From Symsagittifera roscoffensis (Eukaryota > Xenacoelomorpha > Acoela > Convolutidae), in the NCBI RefSeq assembly GCF_963678635.1, contig NC_087070.1, positions 21,561,461 through 21,625,460 of the forward strand: a stretch of 64,000 bases of DNA, written 5' to 3'. The notes under the pieces were generated by a model. That model was given only the letters and a program-made list of their open reading frames with translations. It did not search any database and was not told the origin of the DNA. Each line of letters opens with the position of its first letter. The first letter of the stretch is position 1. The position numbers were made by a program, and so were the translations under genes. This document shows, in pieces, positions 8,157-21,534 of this stretch.

Positions 8157-9995
8157 GAGTGCTCGAGAAGTGTAAAAATAAACTCCAAAGTTAGCTTCTC
8201 CAATTAATAACTTAGCTTATAAATTTAATTAATAAAAACTAAAAATTGTTTAATACTGAGCTTTTGGCGTTAGTCGCTCGCTTTACTCGCTGTAAATTAG
8301 ACTAAAAATACAAAATTTGAGTAGTTTTTGCAGCATTGAGAAAACTTTATAATCAACTCACAATCAACTCATGGCGAAAATAGTTTTAATATGATACATC
8401 ACTCGACCCAATCTTATGATTATTTGTGTTATCTGAATTTTGTTGGAATCAAACTAAAACACACCCGAAAACAAATTTCTTCTCCCCTATCAGTGGTCTG
8501 AACAACAATCACCAGTTTATATTAAGCAGGCTGTAAAAAGAAGAGAAATAGAACAAGACTGCTCGTATCAGGGCGAAGCCCTGAATGTTCCGACTGCCTT
8601 TAAGGCTTATGGAGCAGCAGTAATAACATAAAAAAATTAAATGAAATAAAATAAAACGAAAATTTTTTTTTTAAATTGAAATTTTTTATGAAAATCATCC
8701 TCCCACACGCCATATAAAGTACAAAAGGATAGATTTCGCTCCTTGTAACAAATCAATTATGGCGAATAAGCTTCGTTCAACCAATTTGGAACGATTTATA
8801 AGACGGATTAAATCTCCGCTTACGCGTTAATAGTGCGAATTATATCGCGCGTTAATTGTCCCAAATTGGTCAAAATGGCAATCTTTAAACCCTCATAACT
8901 TTACGAAAAATGATCACAGGTGAAATATATTTTCAAATTTAAGCTCAGGACAACAATACCTTTTGAATGATATAAAAAAATTCCGTCAAAAATGGCTAGG
9001 TAAAAAGTCGAAATTTGTCTGAAGAAAAAAAACCCACCCCGAGCACAAATATTCCGTTACTTTCGTATCAAAAGTCGGAACAATAACAAAAAAACCTAAT
9101 GAAAAATAATTATTACACCAACTGCTCGTATCAAGAAGCCCTCAATTTTCCGACTACCCTTCAAAATTTATGGAGTAGTGTTCTCTTTAGAAAAAAATGA
9201 TTAAAATTTTCAAAAAACATAAACGAGTTAAATATTTCATGAACGAAAATATTTTTAGTATTTAGCAAAACTCTCAATAGATCAAATTGAATGTCTAAAT
9301 TTAATAAAAATTGGTTTCTAAGACCGATTTAAACTCCGCTAACGTCTTAATAGCACAATATATTTCGCCCTCATAGCTTTACAAAAAAAAAGATTTTATC
9401 TGAAACTTTGTTTTACATTTGAGCTCAGAACAATAACTTTCGGCTGCTATAAAAATGGCTAGTTAACAAATCACAATCATTCCGTCACTGCATTCAAAAA
9501 TTGGAATATATACAACAGTGAAATGAGTAAGAGGTGGTTCAAAAAAAACATAGTACCTTCGAAAAAAAAACATTTGCACAAAATACCTGTCAGGTGACGT
9601 CTCAGAGAGCAGAATTTTTAAAGAGCATTAGCACATGTTCAATTTCCAATAAGTTCGACAAATCAGTCCAGATAGCCGGCGTTTTTGATTTTTTGCCTTT
9701 AAGAAATGCGAAGCCACGAGTATCCTTATTCAGAAAATTTTGATTAACAACAACAAAAAAAACCAATATATTCTTGGTATAGTTCGACAACGAAAAAAAC
9801 TGTTATTTGAGAGAATGAGAAAACTATAATATAAACATTTTTTATTTTTAAAACTTCACCCCCAACGTCAATTGAATCTAAAAACAAAAACAGAGAGCAA
9901 ATAATGGAATCGAGTCTACACTTACTCAAAAAGCACGTCAATTTCCGGGTGAAATTTTTTAGCTGAACAATCTAATTAAGCGAAAACACCGAATC
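8157..9995. other. Non-coding region with a diverged direct duplication
   Basis: No gene is evident. A block starting ACTGCTCGTATCA near 8550 is repeated in decayed form near 9120. The following sequence, with GATTAAATCTCCGCTTACGCG near 8810 and GATTTAAACTCCGCTAACG near 9325, and a block ending AAAATGGCTAG, repeats in the same order. This is an old tandem duplication with an offset of about 0.5 kb. Confidence 0.45.
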
Positions 9996-10325
9996 CAGTG
10001 GCGGATCTAGGATTTTCGAAGGCGGCGGATTTTCAAAAAAAATTTCGAAAATTTTGTCGAATTTTTTTTTAGGTCGACCAAATTGATTTTTCGAGGAGCT
10101 CTCCCAAAGCACTATTTTGTCCCTAACAAAATTTTAAAAAACAGGCCAAAAAAGCGTTTTTAGGCCCTTTTTGGAAAATTTTGACCAAAAAAATTGCGTT
10201 TTTTTGGCGCGCTCCCCCCTCAAAATTAGTATATATTGGCACCAAAGGCGCCTTTAGAAAAGTTTTAGGGTCCGTCGATCAGAAATGGATATCTCAAAAT
10301 AGAACAAAGAGGGGACCTTTTCGCG
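9996..10325 (+). mobile_element. hAT-type MITE, 3'-truncated
   Basis: Starts CAGTGGCGGATCTAGGATTT, matching the CAGGGGCGGAT terminus of the intact copies at 46122 and 57126. It continues with the family's inner blocks: AGGTCGACCAAATTGATTTTT, the GAGCTCTCCCAAAG element, GGCGCGCTCCCCCCTC, and TTGGCACCAAAGGCGCC. It stops after GAGGGGACCTTTT without the far terminus. It has no coding capacity. Confidence 0.7.
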
Positions 10326-10399
10326 TACATTTTCAGCTAGCATCACATTATAAAATGAACAGTTCAGCTAGAATCATATACGTCTAACATAGTGATTTG

Positions 10400-13300
10400 C
10401 GAAATCGACAGGTACCACGAAGGTCCAGGGATGATAGCGAGGCAGCGAAAATAATTTCAATCGCCTTTTACAGTTCAAAGTATTGTCGCCATTTCAAATA
10501 AATCGTCAGGTCTGTTATTGAAATCCATTTTGTCCGGTTTTTCAATGAGAACCATTTTGTCAGGTTTGTAATTGAAAACCATTTTGTCAGTTGTGCCTTT
10601 AAAAACCATTTGTCGGGTTTCTAATTGAAAACCAAGTTTTTCAGATTTTTTTTTTGATAGCAAGAACCCGTGTCGTGGTGCTGACTTTATATTTCGACCG
10701 TCTTGAACATAAACTGGTATGTTTCGACAGTCTCGATTAAAATTTTGTAGGTTTTGACCGTGCCTGACAAAATATGGTATGTTTGGACCATACTCGATCA
10801 AAAAAGTGTGCTCAATTGTGCTCGACCCAAGCACGATATGTTTTGACCGTGCAAACAGTCAGGTTTGTCTTTGAAAACCATTTTGTCCGATTTTTCAATG
10901 AAAAACATTTGTCAAGTTTATCATTGAAAACCATTTGTTAGTTGTGCCTTTAAAAACCATTTGTCGGTTTTCTAATTGAAAACCAATTTTTTCAGATTTT
11001 TTTTTGATAGCAAGAACCCGGGTCGTAGTGTTGACTTTAAATTTCGACCGTTTTGACCCTAAACTGGTATGTATCGACAGTCTCGACTAAAATTTTGTAG
11101 GTTTTGACCGTGCCTGACAAAATATGGTATGTTTGGACCATACTCGATCGAAAAAAGTGTGCCCGATTGTGCTCGACCCAAGCACGATATGTTTTGACCG
11201 TGCTCGATCAAAAAAAATTCTCGACCGTACTCGACCAGCGCAACTTATTTTTTGACCATTCAACCGAATTCGGGTATGTTTCGACTTTGTTACCACAAGC
11301 GCTATTCAGTTTTAAACGTTATAATTTATGCTTTTTAAGTGGTCTGCATCAAAAACCTACCCGAGAAAATGTGTTCCTTACTTTTGTCGAAAATAAAAAA
11401 AACATCAATTGTGCTAAACTCAGAGAACAGTTATGGAGCTCCAAAACCTATAAAAAGTGTTTCATTCATTTCATCCAATTCGAAGTATTGTCGCTTTTTC
11501 AGCTAATTCGTCAGGTTTGTCATTGAAATCAATTTGGTTAGATTTTTCCCTAAAAACGATTTTGTCAGGTTTTTCAAAAAAAAAACATTTGTCAAGTTTA
11601 TCATTGAAAACCATTTTGTCAGTTGTGCCTTTAAAAACCATTTGTCGGGTTTCTAATTGAAAACCAGTTTTTTCAGATTTTTTTTGATAGCAAGAACCCG
11701 GGTCGTGGTGCTGACTTTGTATTTCGACCGTTTTGACCCCAAACTGGTATGTTTCGACAGTCTCGACTAAAATTTTGTAGGTTTTGACCGTGCCTGACAA
11801 AATATGGTATGTTTGGACTATACTCGATCGAAAAAAGTGTGCTCGATTGTGCTCGACCCAAGCACGATATGTTTTGACCGTGCTCGATCAAAGAAAAATT
11901 CTCGATGGTGCTCGACCAGCAGAACTTATTTTTTGACCGTTCAACCGAATTCAGGTATGTTTCGCCTTTGTAACCACAAGCGCTATTCAGTTTTAAACGT
12001 TATAATTTATCCTTTTTAAGTGGTCTGCATCAAAAACTTACCCGAGAAAATGTTGTTCCTCACTTTTGTCGAAAGTAAAAAAAAACATCAATTGTGCTAA
12101 ACTCAGAGAACAGTTATGGAGCTCCAAAATCTACAAAAAGTGTTTCATTCGTTTCATCCAATTCGAAGTGTTGTCGCTTTTTCAGCTAATTCGTCAGGTT
12201 TGACATTGAAATCAATTTGGTTAGATTTTTCATTATAAACGGTTTTGTCAGGTTTTTCAATAAAAAACATTTGTCAAAATTATCATTGAAAACCATTTTG
12301 TCAGTTGTGCCTTTAAAAACCATTTGTCGGGTTTCTAATTGAAAACCAGTTATTTCAGATTTTTTTTGATAGCAAGAACCCGGGTCGTGGTGCTGACTTT
12401 GTATTTCGACCGTTTTGACCCCAAACTGGTATGTTTCGACAGTCTCGACTAAAATTTTGTAGGTTTTGACCGTGCCTGACAGAATATGGTATGTTTGGAC
12501 TATACTCGATCGAAAAAAGTGTGCTCGATTGTGCTCGACCCAAGCACGATATGTTTTGACCGTGCTCGATCAAAGAAAAATTCTCGATGGTGCTCGACCA
12601 GCAGAACTTATTTTTTGACCGTTCAACCGAATTCAGGTATGTTTCGCCTTTGTAACCACAAGCGCTATTCAGTTTTAAACGTTATAATTTATCCTTTTTA
12701 AGTGGTCTGCATCAAAAACTTACCCGAGAAAATGTTGTTCCTCACTTTTGTCGAAAGTAAAAAAAAACATCAATTGTGCTAAACTCAGAGAACAGTTATG
12801 GAGCTCCAAAATCTACAAAAAGTGTTTCATTCGTTTCATCCAATTCGAAGTGTTGTCGCTTTTTCAGCTAATTCGTCAGGTTTGACATTGAAATCAATTT
12901 GGTTAGATTTTTCATTAAAAACGGTTTTGTCAGGTTTTTCAATAAAAAACATTTGTCAAAATTATCATTGAAAACCATTTTGTCAGTTGTGCCTTTAAAA
13001 ACCATTTGTCGGGTTTCTAATTGAAAACCAGTTATTTCAGATTTTTTTTGATAGCAAGAACCCGGGTCGTGGTGCTGACTTTGTATTTCGACCGTTTTGA
13101 CCCCAAACTGGTATGTTTCGACAGTCTCGACTAAAATTTTGTAGGTTTTGACCGTGCCTGACAAAATATGGTATGTTTGGACCATACTCGATCGAAAAAA
13201 GTGTGCTCGATTGTGCTCGACCCAAGCACGATATGTTTTGATTGTGCAAACAGTCAGGTTTGTCTTTGAAAACCATTTTGTCCGATTTTTCAATGAAAAA

Positions 13301-16300
13301 CATTTGTCAAGTTTATCATTGAAAACCATTTTGTCAGTTGTGCCTTTAAAAACCATTTGTCGGGTTTCTAATTGAAAACCAATTTTTTCAGACTTTTTTT
13401 TTGATATCAAGAACCCGGGTCGTAGTGTTGACTTTATATTTCGACCGTTTTGACCATAAACTGGTATGTTTCGACAGTCTCGACTAAAATTTTGTAGGTT
13501 TTGACCGTGCCTGACAAAATATGGTATGTTTGGACCATACTCGAACGAAAAAAGTGTGCTCGATTGTGCTCGACCCCAGCACGATATGTTTTGACCGTGC
13601 TCGATCAAAAAAAAATTCTCGACCGTACTCGACCAGCGCAACTTATTTTTTTACCGTTCAACCGAATTCGGGTATGTTTCGCCTTTGTAACCACAAGCGC
13701 TATTCAGTTTTAAACGTTATAATTTATGCTTTTTAAGTGGTCTGCATCAAAAATCTACCCGAGAAAATGTGTTCCTTACTTTTGTCGAAAATAAAAAAAA
13801 CATCAATTGTGCTAAACTCAGAGAACAGTTATGGAGCTCCAAAACCTACAAAAAGTGTTTCATTCGTTTCATCCAATTCGAAGTATTGTCGCTTTTTCAG
13901 CTAATTCGTCAGGTTTGTCAATGAAGTCAATTTGGTTAGATTTTTCATTAAAAACGATTTTGTCAGGTTTTTCAATAAAAACATTTGTCAAATTTATCAT
14001 TGAAAACCATTTTGTCAATTGTGCCTTTAAAAACCATTGGTCGGGTTACTAATTGAAAACCAAATTTTTTCAGATTTTTTTTGATAGCAAGAACCCGGGT
14101 CGTGGTGCTGACTTTGTATTTCGATCGTTTTGACCCCAAACTGGTATGTTTCGACAGTCTCGACTAAAATTTTGTAGGTTTTGACCGTGCCTGACAAAAT
14201 AGGGTATGTTTGGACCATAATCGATTGAAAAAAGTGTGCTCGATTGTGCTCGAACCAAGCACGATATGTTTTGACCGTACTCGATCAAAGAAAAATTCTC
14301 GACCGTACTCGACCAGCGCAATTTATTTTTTGACTGTTCAACCGAATTCGGGTATGTTTCGCCTTTGTAACAACAAGCGCTATTCAGTTTTAAACGTTAT
14401 AATTTATGCTTTTTAAGTGGTCTGCATCAAAAACCTACCCGAGAAAATGTGTTCCTTACTTTTGTCGAAAATAAAAAAAACATCAATTGTGCTAAACTCA
14501 GAGAACAATTATGGAGCTCCAAAACCTACAAAAAGTGTTTCATTCGCTTCATCCAATTCGAAGTATTTTCGCTTTTTCAGCTAATTCGTCAGGTTTGTCA
14601 TTGAAATCAATTTGGTTAGATTTTTCATTAAAAACGATTTTGTCAGGTTTTTCAATAAAAAACATTTGTCAAGTTTATCATTGAAAACCATTTTGTCAGT
14701 TGTGCCTTTAAAAACCATTTGTCCTGTTTCTAATTGAAAACCAATTTTTTCAGTTTTTTTTGATAGCAAGAACCCGGGTCGTGGTGCTGACTTTGTATTT
14801 CGACCGTTTTGACCCCAAACTGGTATGTTTCGACAGTCTCGACTAAAATTTTGTAGGTTTTGACCGTGCCTGACAAAATAGGGTATGTTTGGACCATAAT
14901 CGATTGAAAAAAGTGTGCTCGATTGTGCTCGAACCAAGCACGATATGTTTTGACCGTGCTCGATCAAAGAAAAATTCTCGACCGTACTCGACCAGCGCAA
15001 TTTATTTTTTGACTGTTCAACCGAATTCGGGTATGTTTCGCCTTTGTAACCACAAGCGCTATTCAGTTTTAAACGTTATAATTTATGCTTTTTAAGTGGT
15101 CTGCATCAAAAACCTACCCGAGAAAATGTGTTCCTTACTTTTGTCGAAAATAAAAAAAATATCAATTGCGCTAAACTCAGAGAACAATTATGGAGCTCCA
15201 AAACCTACAAAAAGTGTTTCATTCGTTTCATCCAATTCGAAGTATTTTCGCTTTTTCGGCTAATTCGTCAGGTTTGTCATTGAAATCAATTTGGTTAGAT
15301 TTTTCATTAAAAACGATTTTGTCAGGTTTTTCAATAAAAAACATTTGTCAAGTTTATCATTGAAAACCATTTTGTCAGTTGTGCCTTTAAAAACCATTTG
15401 TCGTGTTTCTAATTGAAAACCAATTTTTTCAGTTTTTTTTGATAGCAAGAACCCGGGTCGTGGTGCTGACTTTGTATTTCGACCGTTTTGACCCCAAACT
15501 GGTATGTTTCGACAGTCTCGACTAAAATTTTGTAGGTTTTGACCGTGCCTGACAAAATATGGTATGTTTGGACCATACTCGATCGAAAAAAGTGTGCTCG
15601 ATTGTGCTCGACCCAAGCACGATATGTTTTGACCGTGCTCGATCAAAGAAAAATTCTCGACCGTGCTCGACCAGCGCAACCTATTTTTTGACCGTTCAAC
15701 CGAATTCAGGTATGTTTCGCCATAGTAAGCACAAAGGCTATTCAATTTTAAACGTTATAATTTATGCTTTTTAAGTGGTCTGCATCAAAAACCTACCCGA
15801 GAAAATGTATTCCTCACTTTTGTCGAAAGTAAAAAAAACATCAATTGTGCTAAACTCAGAGAACAGTTATGGAGCCTACAAAACCTACAAAAAGTGTTTC
15901 ATTCGTTTCATCCAACTCGAAGTAGTGTCGCTTTTTCAGCTAACTCGTCAGGTTTGTCTTTGAAATCAATTTGGTTAGATTTTTCATTAAAAACGATTTT
16001 GTCAGGTTTTTCATTGAAAACCATTTTTTGGGCCTAAAAATTTCATAGATTTTTGATTTTATTGGCGTTTTTGCAGCGGAAAACAAATACACATAAATTG
16101 TGGTAAGATTAGTCGAGATTTTTGTTTGAAAGCCGTTTTGTCAGTTTTGTCATTGAAAACCCTTTTCTTAGTTTCGCCATTGAAAACCATTTTGTCAGGC
16201 TTGTCATTGAAAACCATTTTGCTAGTTTTGTCAATGAAAACAATTTTGTCGGGTAGGTAGTTGAAAACTATTTTGACAGGCTTGTCATTGACATTAACCA

Positions 16301-16500
16301 CACTGGTCGAGGTGCTCACATTAAGTGTCGACCGCCTTGAGCAAAAACTGGTATGTTTCCATCCAGACATCTAGACAAAAATTTTGGTTTGTTTTGAACG
16401 TGCTCGACCGAAATTTGTTATGTTTGGACCATGCTCGACCAAAACAAATGTGTAGTCGTGTTTGACCGATCTCGAGTATGTTTCGACTTTGAAACAACAT
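10400..16500. repeat. Three-level tandem array (30 bp / 350-680 bp / 2.39 kb)
   Basis: The marker GTTTTGACCGTGCCTGAC recurs at 10751, 11101, 11781, 12463, 13145, 13498, 14178, 14857 and 15536. Spacings are 350, 680, 682, 682, 353, 680, 679 and 679. The array is therefore one short unit and three long units, repeated twice, with a higher-order period of about 2.39 kb. Each unit is itself built from degenerate subrepeats of about 30 bp of two kinds: TTTTGACCGTGCTCGA... and ATTGAAAACCATTTTGTC.... Short units lack the roughly 330-bp part holding CAATTGTGCTAAACTC. The units at 11781 and 12463 are nearly identical, which points to recent exchange. The array fades into single subrepeats at 16030-16460. 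Open frames across it are by-products of the periodicity. Confidence 0.85.
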
Positions 16501-16940
16501 ACATTATCCAAACCTCAAATTTATAATTTATGCTTTTTGGGTAACGCTTTTTGATGTTTTTTTTATGAGATTGAAATGATTAGAGTTAATGGCAATTTAA
16601 TTTCCGCGTAGAGATGAAATACTTTCAGGCAATTTTTTTCCATGTTTTGGAATATTGGTTTGTAACTTGAGTCGAAAATGTTAAAAGTGTGTTGATGTTT
16701 GAGGACATTTAACCTTTGGACTCCGGGTTACCGCAGGACAAGCTGTATTTATAGACGGTTCTCGCAGTATTTTTCGACCGTGCTCGAGATATGTTTCGAC
16801 CGTGCTCGAGGTGTGTTTCGAATTTGTGCTCGACCCAAACCCCTGTCTAGACTTGTCTATTTCGGTCGAGCACTGAAATGCGCCCGACTTTGAAAGTAGA
16901 AACATAAAGTGAACACCTCGACCCGGGAAGTGTGTCTTAC
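16501..16940. other. Non-coding flank of the tandem array
   Basis: A few decayed TTTCGACCGTGCTCGAG subrepeats occur at 16770-16870. The last 20 bases would be the start of an intron on the minus strand if the exon at 16941-17093 is real. Nothing else is seen. Confidence 0.4.
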
Positions 16941-17093
16941 ATGCTAGAATGACGGCTCCGAGTATCTGGAGGACGAATACACATATGATCTGGCAGTCTG
17001 TCTTGACCAGGGCCACCAGAAACAGGACAGCTGCAATGAAGATGAAGAGAGTGGCTAACAGGTGCATGCTGAACATGACCTTCAACTCATCGG
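16941..17093 (-). CDS. Candidate internal host exon encoding two membrane helices
   Basis: Read on the minus strand, an acceptor (GATTTGCGCAG, AG at 17094-17095) and a donor (GTAAGACA from 16940 down) bound a 153-bp exon. Both ends are phase 1 and the exon is open throughout. Its G+C content and codon use are clearly richer than the AT-rich surroundings. The roughly 50 residues include MFSMHLLATLFIF..VLFLVALV and a second hydrophobic run, IICVFVLQILGAVILAC, separated by a short KTDCQ turn. It therefore encodes two successive membrane segments of a multi-pass protein. I cannot name the family. Flanking exons were not found nearby, which fits long repeat-filled introns. It could be an old pseudo-exon, but the symmetric phase and intact sites favour a live gene. 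Confidence 0.55.
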
Positions 17094-20000
17094 CTGCGCA
17101 AATCACAAACAAAACAATTATGCATGAATATAGAACAGCAAAAAAAAAACAGTCGAGTCACGAAGTATTCTACGACAACAATATTCGTCCGAATGTATCA
17201 CTATCTAACCATTTTGTTTTAATACACATCTTCTAGAATAGACATTCCCTTCAATCTAATAACATAGCCAATCAAAGATTGGAAAAGAATAAAGAATTTC
17301 AAAGAACTTTCGAATTTCAAAGAAAAAAAATAGATGTCCTTTAAGCTCTTTGAATTTCTAGAAAAACTCATGATTGGCGCTTGACAAAACTGGATCAATA
17401 GGTAAAGTTTTTATTCCGCTGGAAAATCTTGAAAATAAATTCCACTTTCGAAACTAGAAATCGTTCACGTTTTTTCGCGCCATTTCGACATTTGTATTTG
17501 GAGAGTTCAATTTACGTCACTTTCAGCAGACTAATTCCAACTGAACTGAAAAAGTGCATATATACATAAGTGCATGAATACACAAGTGCACCGATATTTT
17601 TTATATATTTAAGAGTCTTCACCACGTTCATTACTCTAAATAAAAAAAATAAAACATTTAGGGAAACATTCCGAATGATTCTGATGAAATTTTATTTTAA
17701 ACGTCAGTCTCTTTAATATAGTTTCTAGATAATTCAAAAAATTCTCATTAGTTCGAGGTATAAGGTTAGTCTTTTGACGGTAAAGATTTTCACTTTAGTC
17801 GAGAAAAAATCGAGATACTTAATTTTGATATGCGAAGTTACTCATAATTTTCAAAAAAAAAGTTTAGTTTTTTTTTGTTATTTTTTGGCCTTCACTTTTT
17901 TAGTTGTGGAAAAGTAAAAGTCTAATTTTTATTTATTTTTCCACTAAAAATTAACTTTTAACTTATTGAGTTTTGCAGAAATATCAAACAGCAAAAAAAG
18001 CAAAAAAAAACTTTTTTCAGGAAACAATCGATTTCCATAGATTTTTTCAGAAAAAAGGCAGATTAAAATGGGAGCAAAAAATGAACTCTAGTGATGATAA
18101 GGAATTGATGGATTATTTATTTTCCAAAACAGTCGATTATAGGGGGACTATTTAATCAATTTAAGGGTCTAAAAATTATATCAATTTTCGATTTTAATGG
18201 CATTTTTTGCCGCGGAAAAAAATTAAAACTGACAATGAACATCGGTGGGGGAAGCTTTAACGTTTTCTAAGCTTTTTTACGCCTTTAAGCTTTTTATGTC
18301 ATAGTCAGATCTTTCTTACCAAGATTTTTCCCTCCGTAAAAAGTGATGCCGTTGAAATGGTTTTTTGTAGATCAAATTATATCAAAGCATAGGTTTTTGA
18401 AATTCAAAATGACTGAAAGCTTATGTTGATTGACGTTTATTCTGATCAAGGTTTAGAAAAAAGTTAAAATAAAGTCATGGGACATAGATTTTGCAACTTT
18501 TCGATTTCAACAAGAAAATGAACGATTTTTTGTTCACGTTATGTTCGTTTTCTTTAAAATGCAGGGTTCAAATTTTCAGCAAAACGAGTAAGTCGAGCTA
18601 ATCAGTTTCACAAAGAACTAATTTGAGCCCATATCTTCAAAATCCTTATATTCTTTGTGAGGTTGTTTCCAGAGCAAGAACATCTCTAAAACTAGTTATG
18701 ATATGCCGGCTAATTTACGCCTTCAAAAAAAACTTCTCATACTTTGACTCAGTTAAGCCGTTTCAAACAACTTTATCTTTCTTTCGTCAAATTTTGAACC
18801 CTGTATCTTAAATATTTGCAGAGAAAACAAATAAAACCTTCGTTCATTTTCTCGTTGAAGTCAAAAAGTTGCAACTTACTTTATTAACTTGCTCTGATTA
18901 GGACAGTCGAATGATTAATTCAGCTTCAAAGTATGAATGACATATAATTTTTTTGCTATCAAATTAAAAATTTTTAGTTTTTCTGAAAAACCAAGATAAA
19001 AAGGGAGCCTAAAAAATAAAAAATTGTTGAGCATTTTTTGAGACAATTTGATTTCTAGAGAAACAACCCTTAAATAATTTGGCAATGTTTTTGTTTAATA
19101 ATTTTATTGAATTATTAATGAGCCAATTTTTCAGTTCACCAACGGTTGAATTCATAAATATTCATCATTGAATGCTGAAACTTTTAGTTTTTTTTCTATT
19201 GCCCATGGTTTAAACAGTCCCAAAAAGCGTTAGAATAATTCAAGTCATTGTTCGAACATGGTTAGGTTACAGATTCGTGAAATGAAGTTTTAAAATTTCG
19301 GACGCGGTTTATTGACAAATGGTTTAAAAAATTTTTTTTATAAGATTTAAAGTAAATGTCTTAAATAGTTCGGTGTTAAAAAATTGGGAAAAAAAGAAAA
19401 ACGGAGTTATAAGTTCCATCAATGTAAATAATTAAAACAAACAAAAAAATTAGAAACATATACAAGTGCTTGCAAAAATTCTAAAGACTTAAAGAGATTT
19501 TGTCGAGTGCCAGCCAAAAACAAAGCCAATAGAAAGTTATGAAAGTGTCAATGAACACAAGCAAAGAGAAGAAGCTGTCTTGTTTTTTTTTTAAATTGTT
19601 CCAACTTTCGAGCATCAAAGTAAAAAGTATACGACTGAATTTCACGAAAGGTTTAAGACTAACACTTTTTCGTATAAAAATCACTTTGAGAAAACTGAAT
19701 CAAAAAGTACAAAGTTTATTTCGCTAGGAAAATTGAGAATTAATTCACGTTTGAAATTAGAAGTCAATCATGTTTTGTGGGTCAAATTCCGTTTTCGTAA
19801 TTCGAGAGCAAAATCTGCCTAGATTGTAGCTGTGGATTTTGAATTTAACTCCTAACTGCATATATTCCTAAAGGCATTCACCAATGCATTATTATATATA
19901 TGAAAGCTTTTCTGTTGTTATTAAAGCATTTAATTTTTTTCCGAAAAAATACCGAGACCTATATAAAAGTCTTCATTATATTTCTCGACTCTTAAAAATT

Positions 20001-21121
20001 AAAAACATATTGGTTTCATTGACTTGAAGCATGAAAAAAAAACGGCTCACAAAAATTAAACTCAAGCTTATGAGTTCAAATTTGTCATTTTCTGACAAAA
20101 CTTTTTCTATAGACTGAAAGCAGTATTTACTTGATAAGTTTCATGGGGAAAATCTCAGAGCAGCAGATTTTTTTAAGAATCAGATTCGATCAAAAATATT
20201 TTTTAAAAACAAAAAAATTAACCACGCAAAGTTTTCCCATGTTTTTGATTCTCACAATACTTAGGTTTAGGTTCGTCGGTCGGGAGACGATATCGTAGAA
20301 TGGCTTTTCTATATAATTTGATAATTTCACGCGTTCTTACAGTATAACAAGAGTAGCCGGTTGCTGCGCAACTACCCAAATATTTTTGATAAAAAGATAG
20401 ATGAAACTATAGAAAACATTTTGTTCTCTTGGTAATTGATCCATGGTGGACAGGATAATAATAACTAATTTTTAGCTGATAACAATTTAGATCCCAGCTT
20501 TTTTTCTGAATTTAGATCCGGACAATTTTTTTTTGTTAATAGCTATAATATTTTTATTTTAAAAAGTTTGAATATAAAGATCTGTTTTTGCATCATTAAC
20601 CATGGTCTGTTCCCTCTGTTTTAGTTGCACCGCAACCAGCAATTTTCAATCAAACCCGCTCCCAGCAAGCATCTCATTTCACTAAGACTTACAGAAAAAA
20701 TTAAATTTTCAAATTTTTTCATGTTTTTAAACTCTTTTGTATATGATTTTTTTCTAAGTTGTTTTTGTGCTGGGAAGGGCATACTCAAACTTCAAAAGCA
20801 GGAGTTTTCTTTAAAAGTCCATTTTTTAGCTTACTAAACAATTTGCGCTCCTTTTTTCAGCTAAGATTTGTTTTGTTCGCTATTTGTTTTATTCCTAAAA
20901 TCATAGAAGACTTTTTGGAAATTTTCTTGGTCTTAAATAATGCGTTTCAAGTCTAAATTCAAGAAACTTTTAATTCAAATCTAAAATCAACAAACTCTAA
21001 ACTTATAATTGTGCTGCTCAGATCAATGGTGTCAAGAACAAAAACAAATCCGGTAAAAAACATCCTTTTTCAGCTAGTTGCCTGAAAAATCTTTGGGAAA
21101 GGTACGGCCTATCAAAGAAAA
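17094..21121. other. Non-coding region, possibly intronic
   Basis: AT-rich sequence with no supported gene. A decayed copy of part of the array's right flank (CCTAAAAATTTCATAGATTTT at 16033) recurs near 18168. The block near 17400-17530 is repeated in diverged form near 19690-19810. A motif AGTAGCCGGTTGCTGCGCAA at 20353 recurs in the right-hand array at 47082 and 51061. Retroelement copy 2 is inserted at the right end, after 21121. Confidence 0.35.
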
Positions 21122-21511
21122 TGGAACCAGTTCTAAATTAGTATTTATAAACCAATTATATTCTTGATAAAACTATCTCTATAAAATATTACAAACTAAC
21201 CAATCATATTCCATCACTAACATTGACACTTATTTGTAAGTGCTGAAACTACTTGTAGTTTCAGCATAGAACGTTTTGAAGAAATGTTAAACTACAGTTG
21301 TTCTCCTTCTGGATAAACTCCAAAAACTAACTCTCAAAGACCAGTATACACTAGATCTATTGAGACTAGGAGATATAAGAGTAAGACTAAGATTAGCATT
21401 AGACTAAGGAGTTGCACGAACCTATCCGGTCGAAAATAAGATAGTGTGACGAACAGACTGTGTAACTTATGTGAAATTACTCTATGAGTACAGTACCTCG
21501 AACATAACTCA
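21122..21511 (+). repeat. 5' LTR of copy 2
   Basis: A 390-bp TG...CA LTR. It contains the stem-loop GTGCTGAAACTAC-TT-GTAGTTTCAGCAT at 21240-21267 and a TATAAG motif at 21374-21379 that is kept in all three LTRs of the window and is a candidate promoter. Confidence 0.9.
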
Positions 21512-21513
21512 TC

Positions 21514-21531
21514 TGGTGCAACCAAAAGCCT
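21514..21531 (+). other. Candidate primer-binding site
   Basis: Two bases after the LTR, TGGTGCAACCAAAAGCC starts with the TGG expected for pairing to a tRNA CCA end. I could not assign the tRNA. The 5' end of copy 1 is outside the window, so conservation cannot be checked. Confidence 0.45.
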
Positions 21532-21534
21532 CGA

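Noticed and set aside
12868-13641. 257-codon minus-strand ORF and many shorter ORFs across 10.4-16 kb
   Set aside because: They are open only because the subrepeats are close to multiples of three and lack stops in that frame. Unit-length changes break them.
10751-15600. CRISPR-like regular array
   Set aside because: Unit lengths of 350-680 bp with no unique spacers, in a eukaryotic context, fit a satellite array and not CRISPR.
16059-16370. Minus-strand ORF with a repeating DKMVFN pattern
   Set aside because: It is the translation of the 30-bp subrepeat of the tandem array, not a gene.
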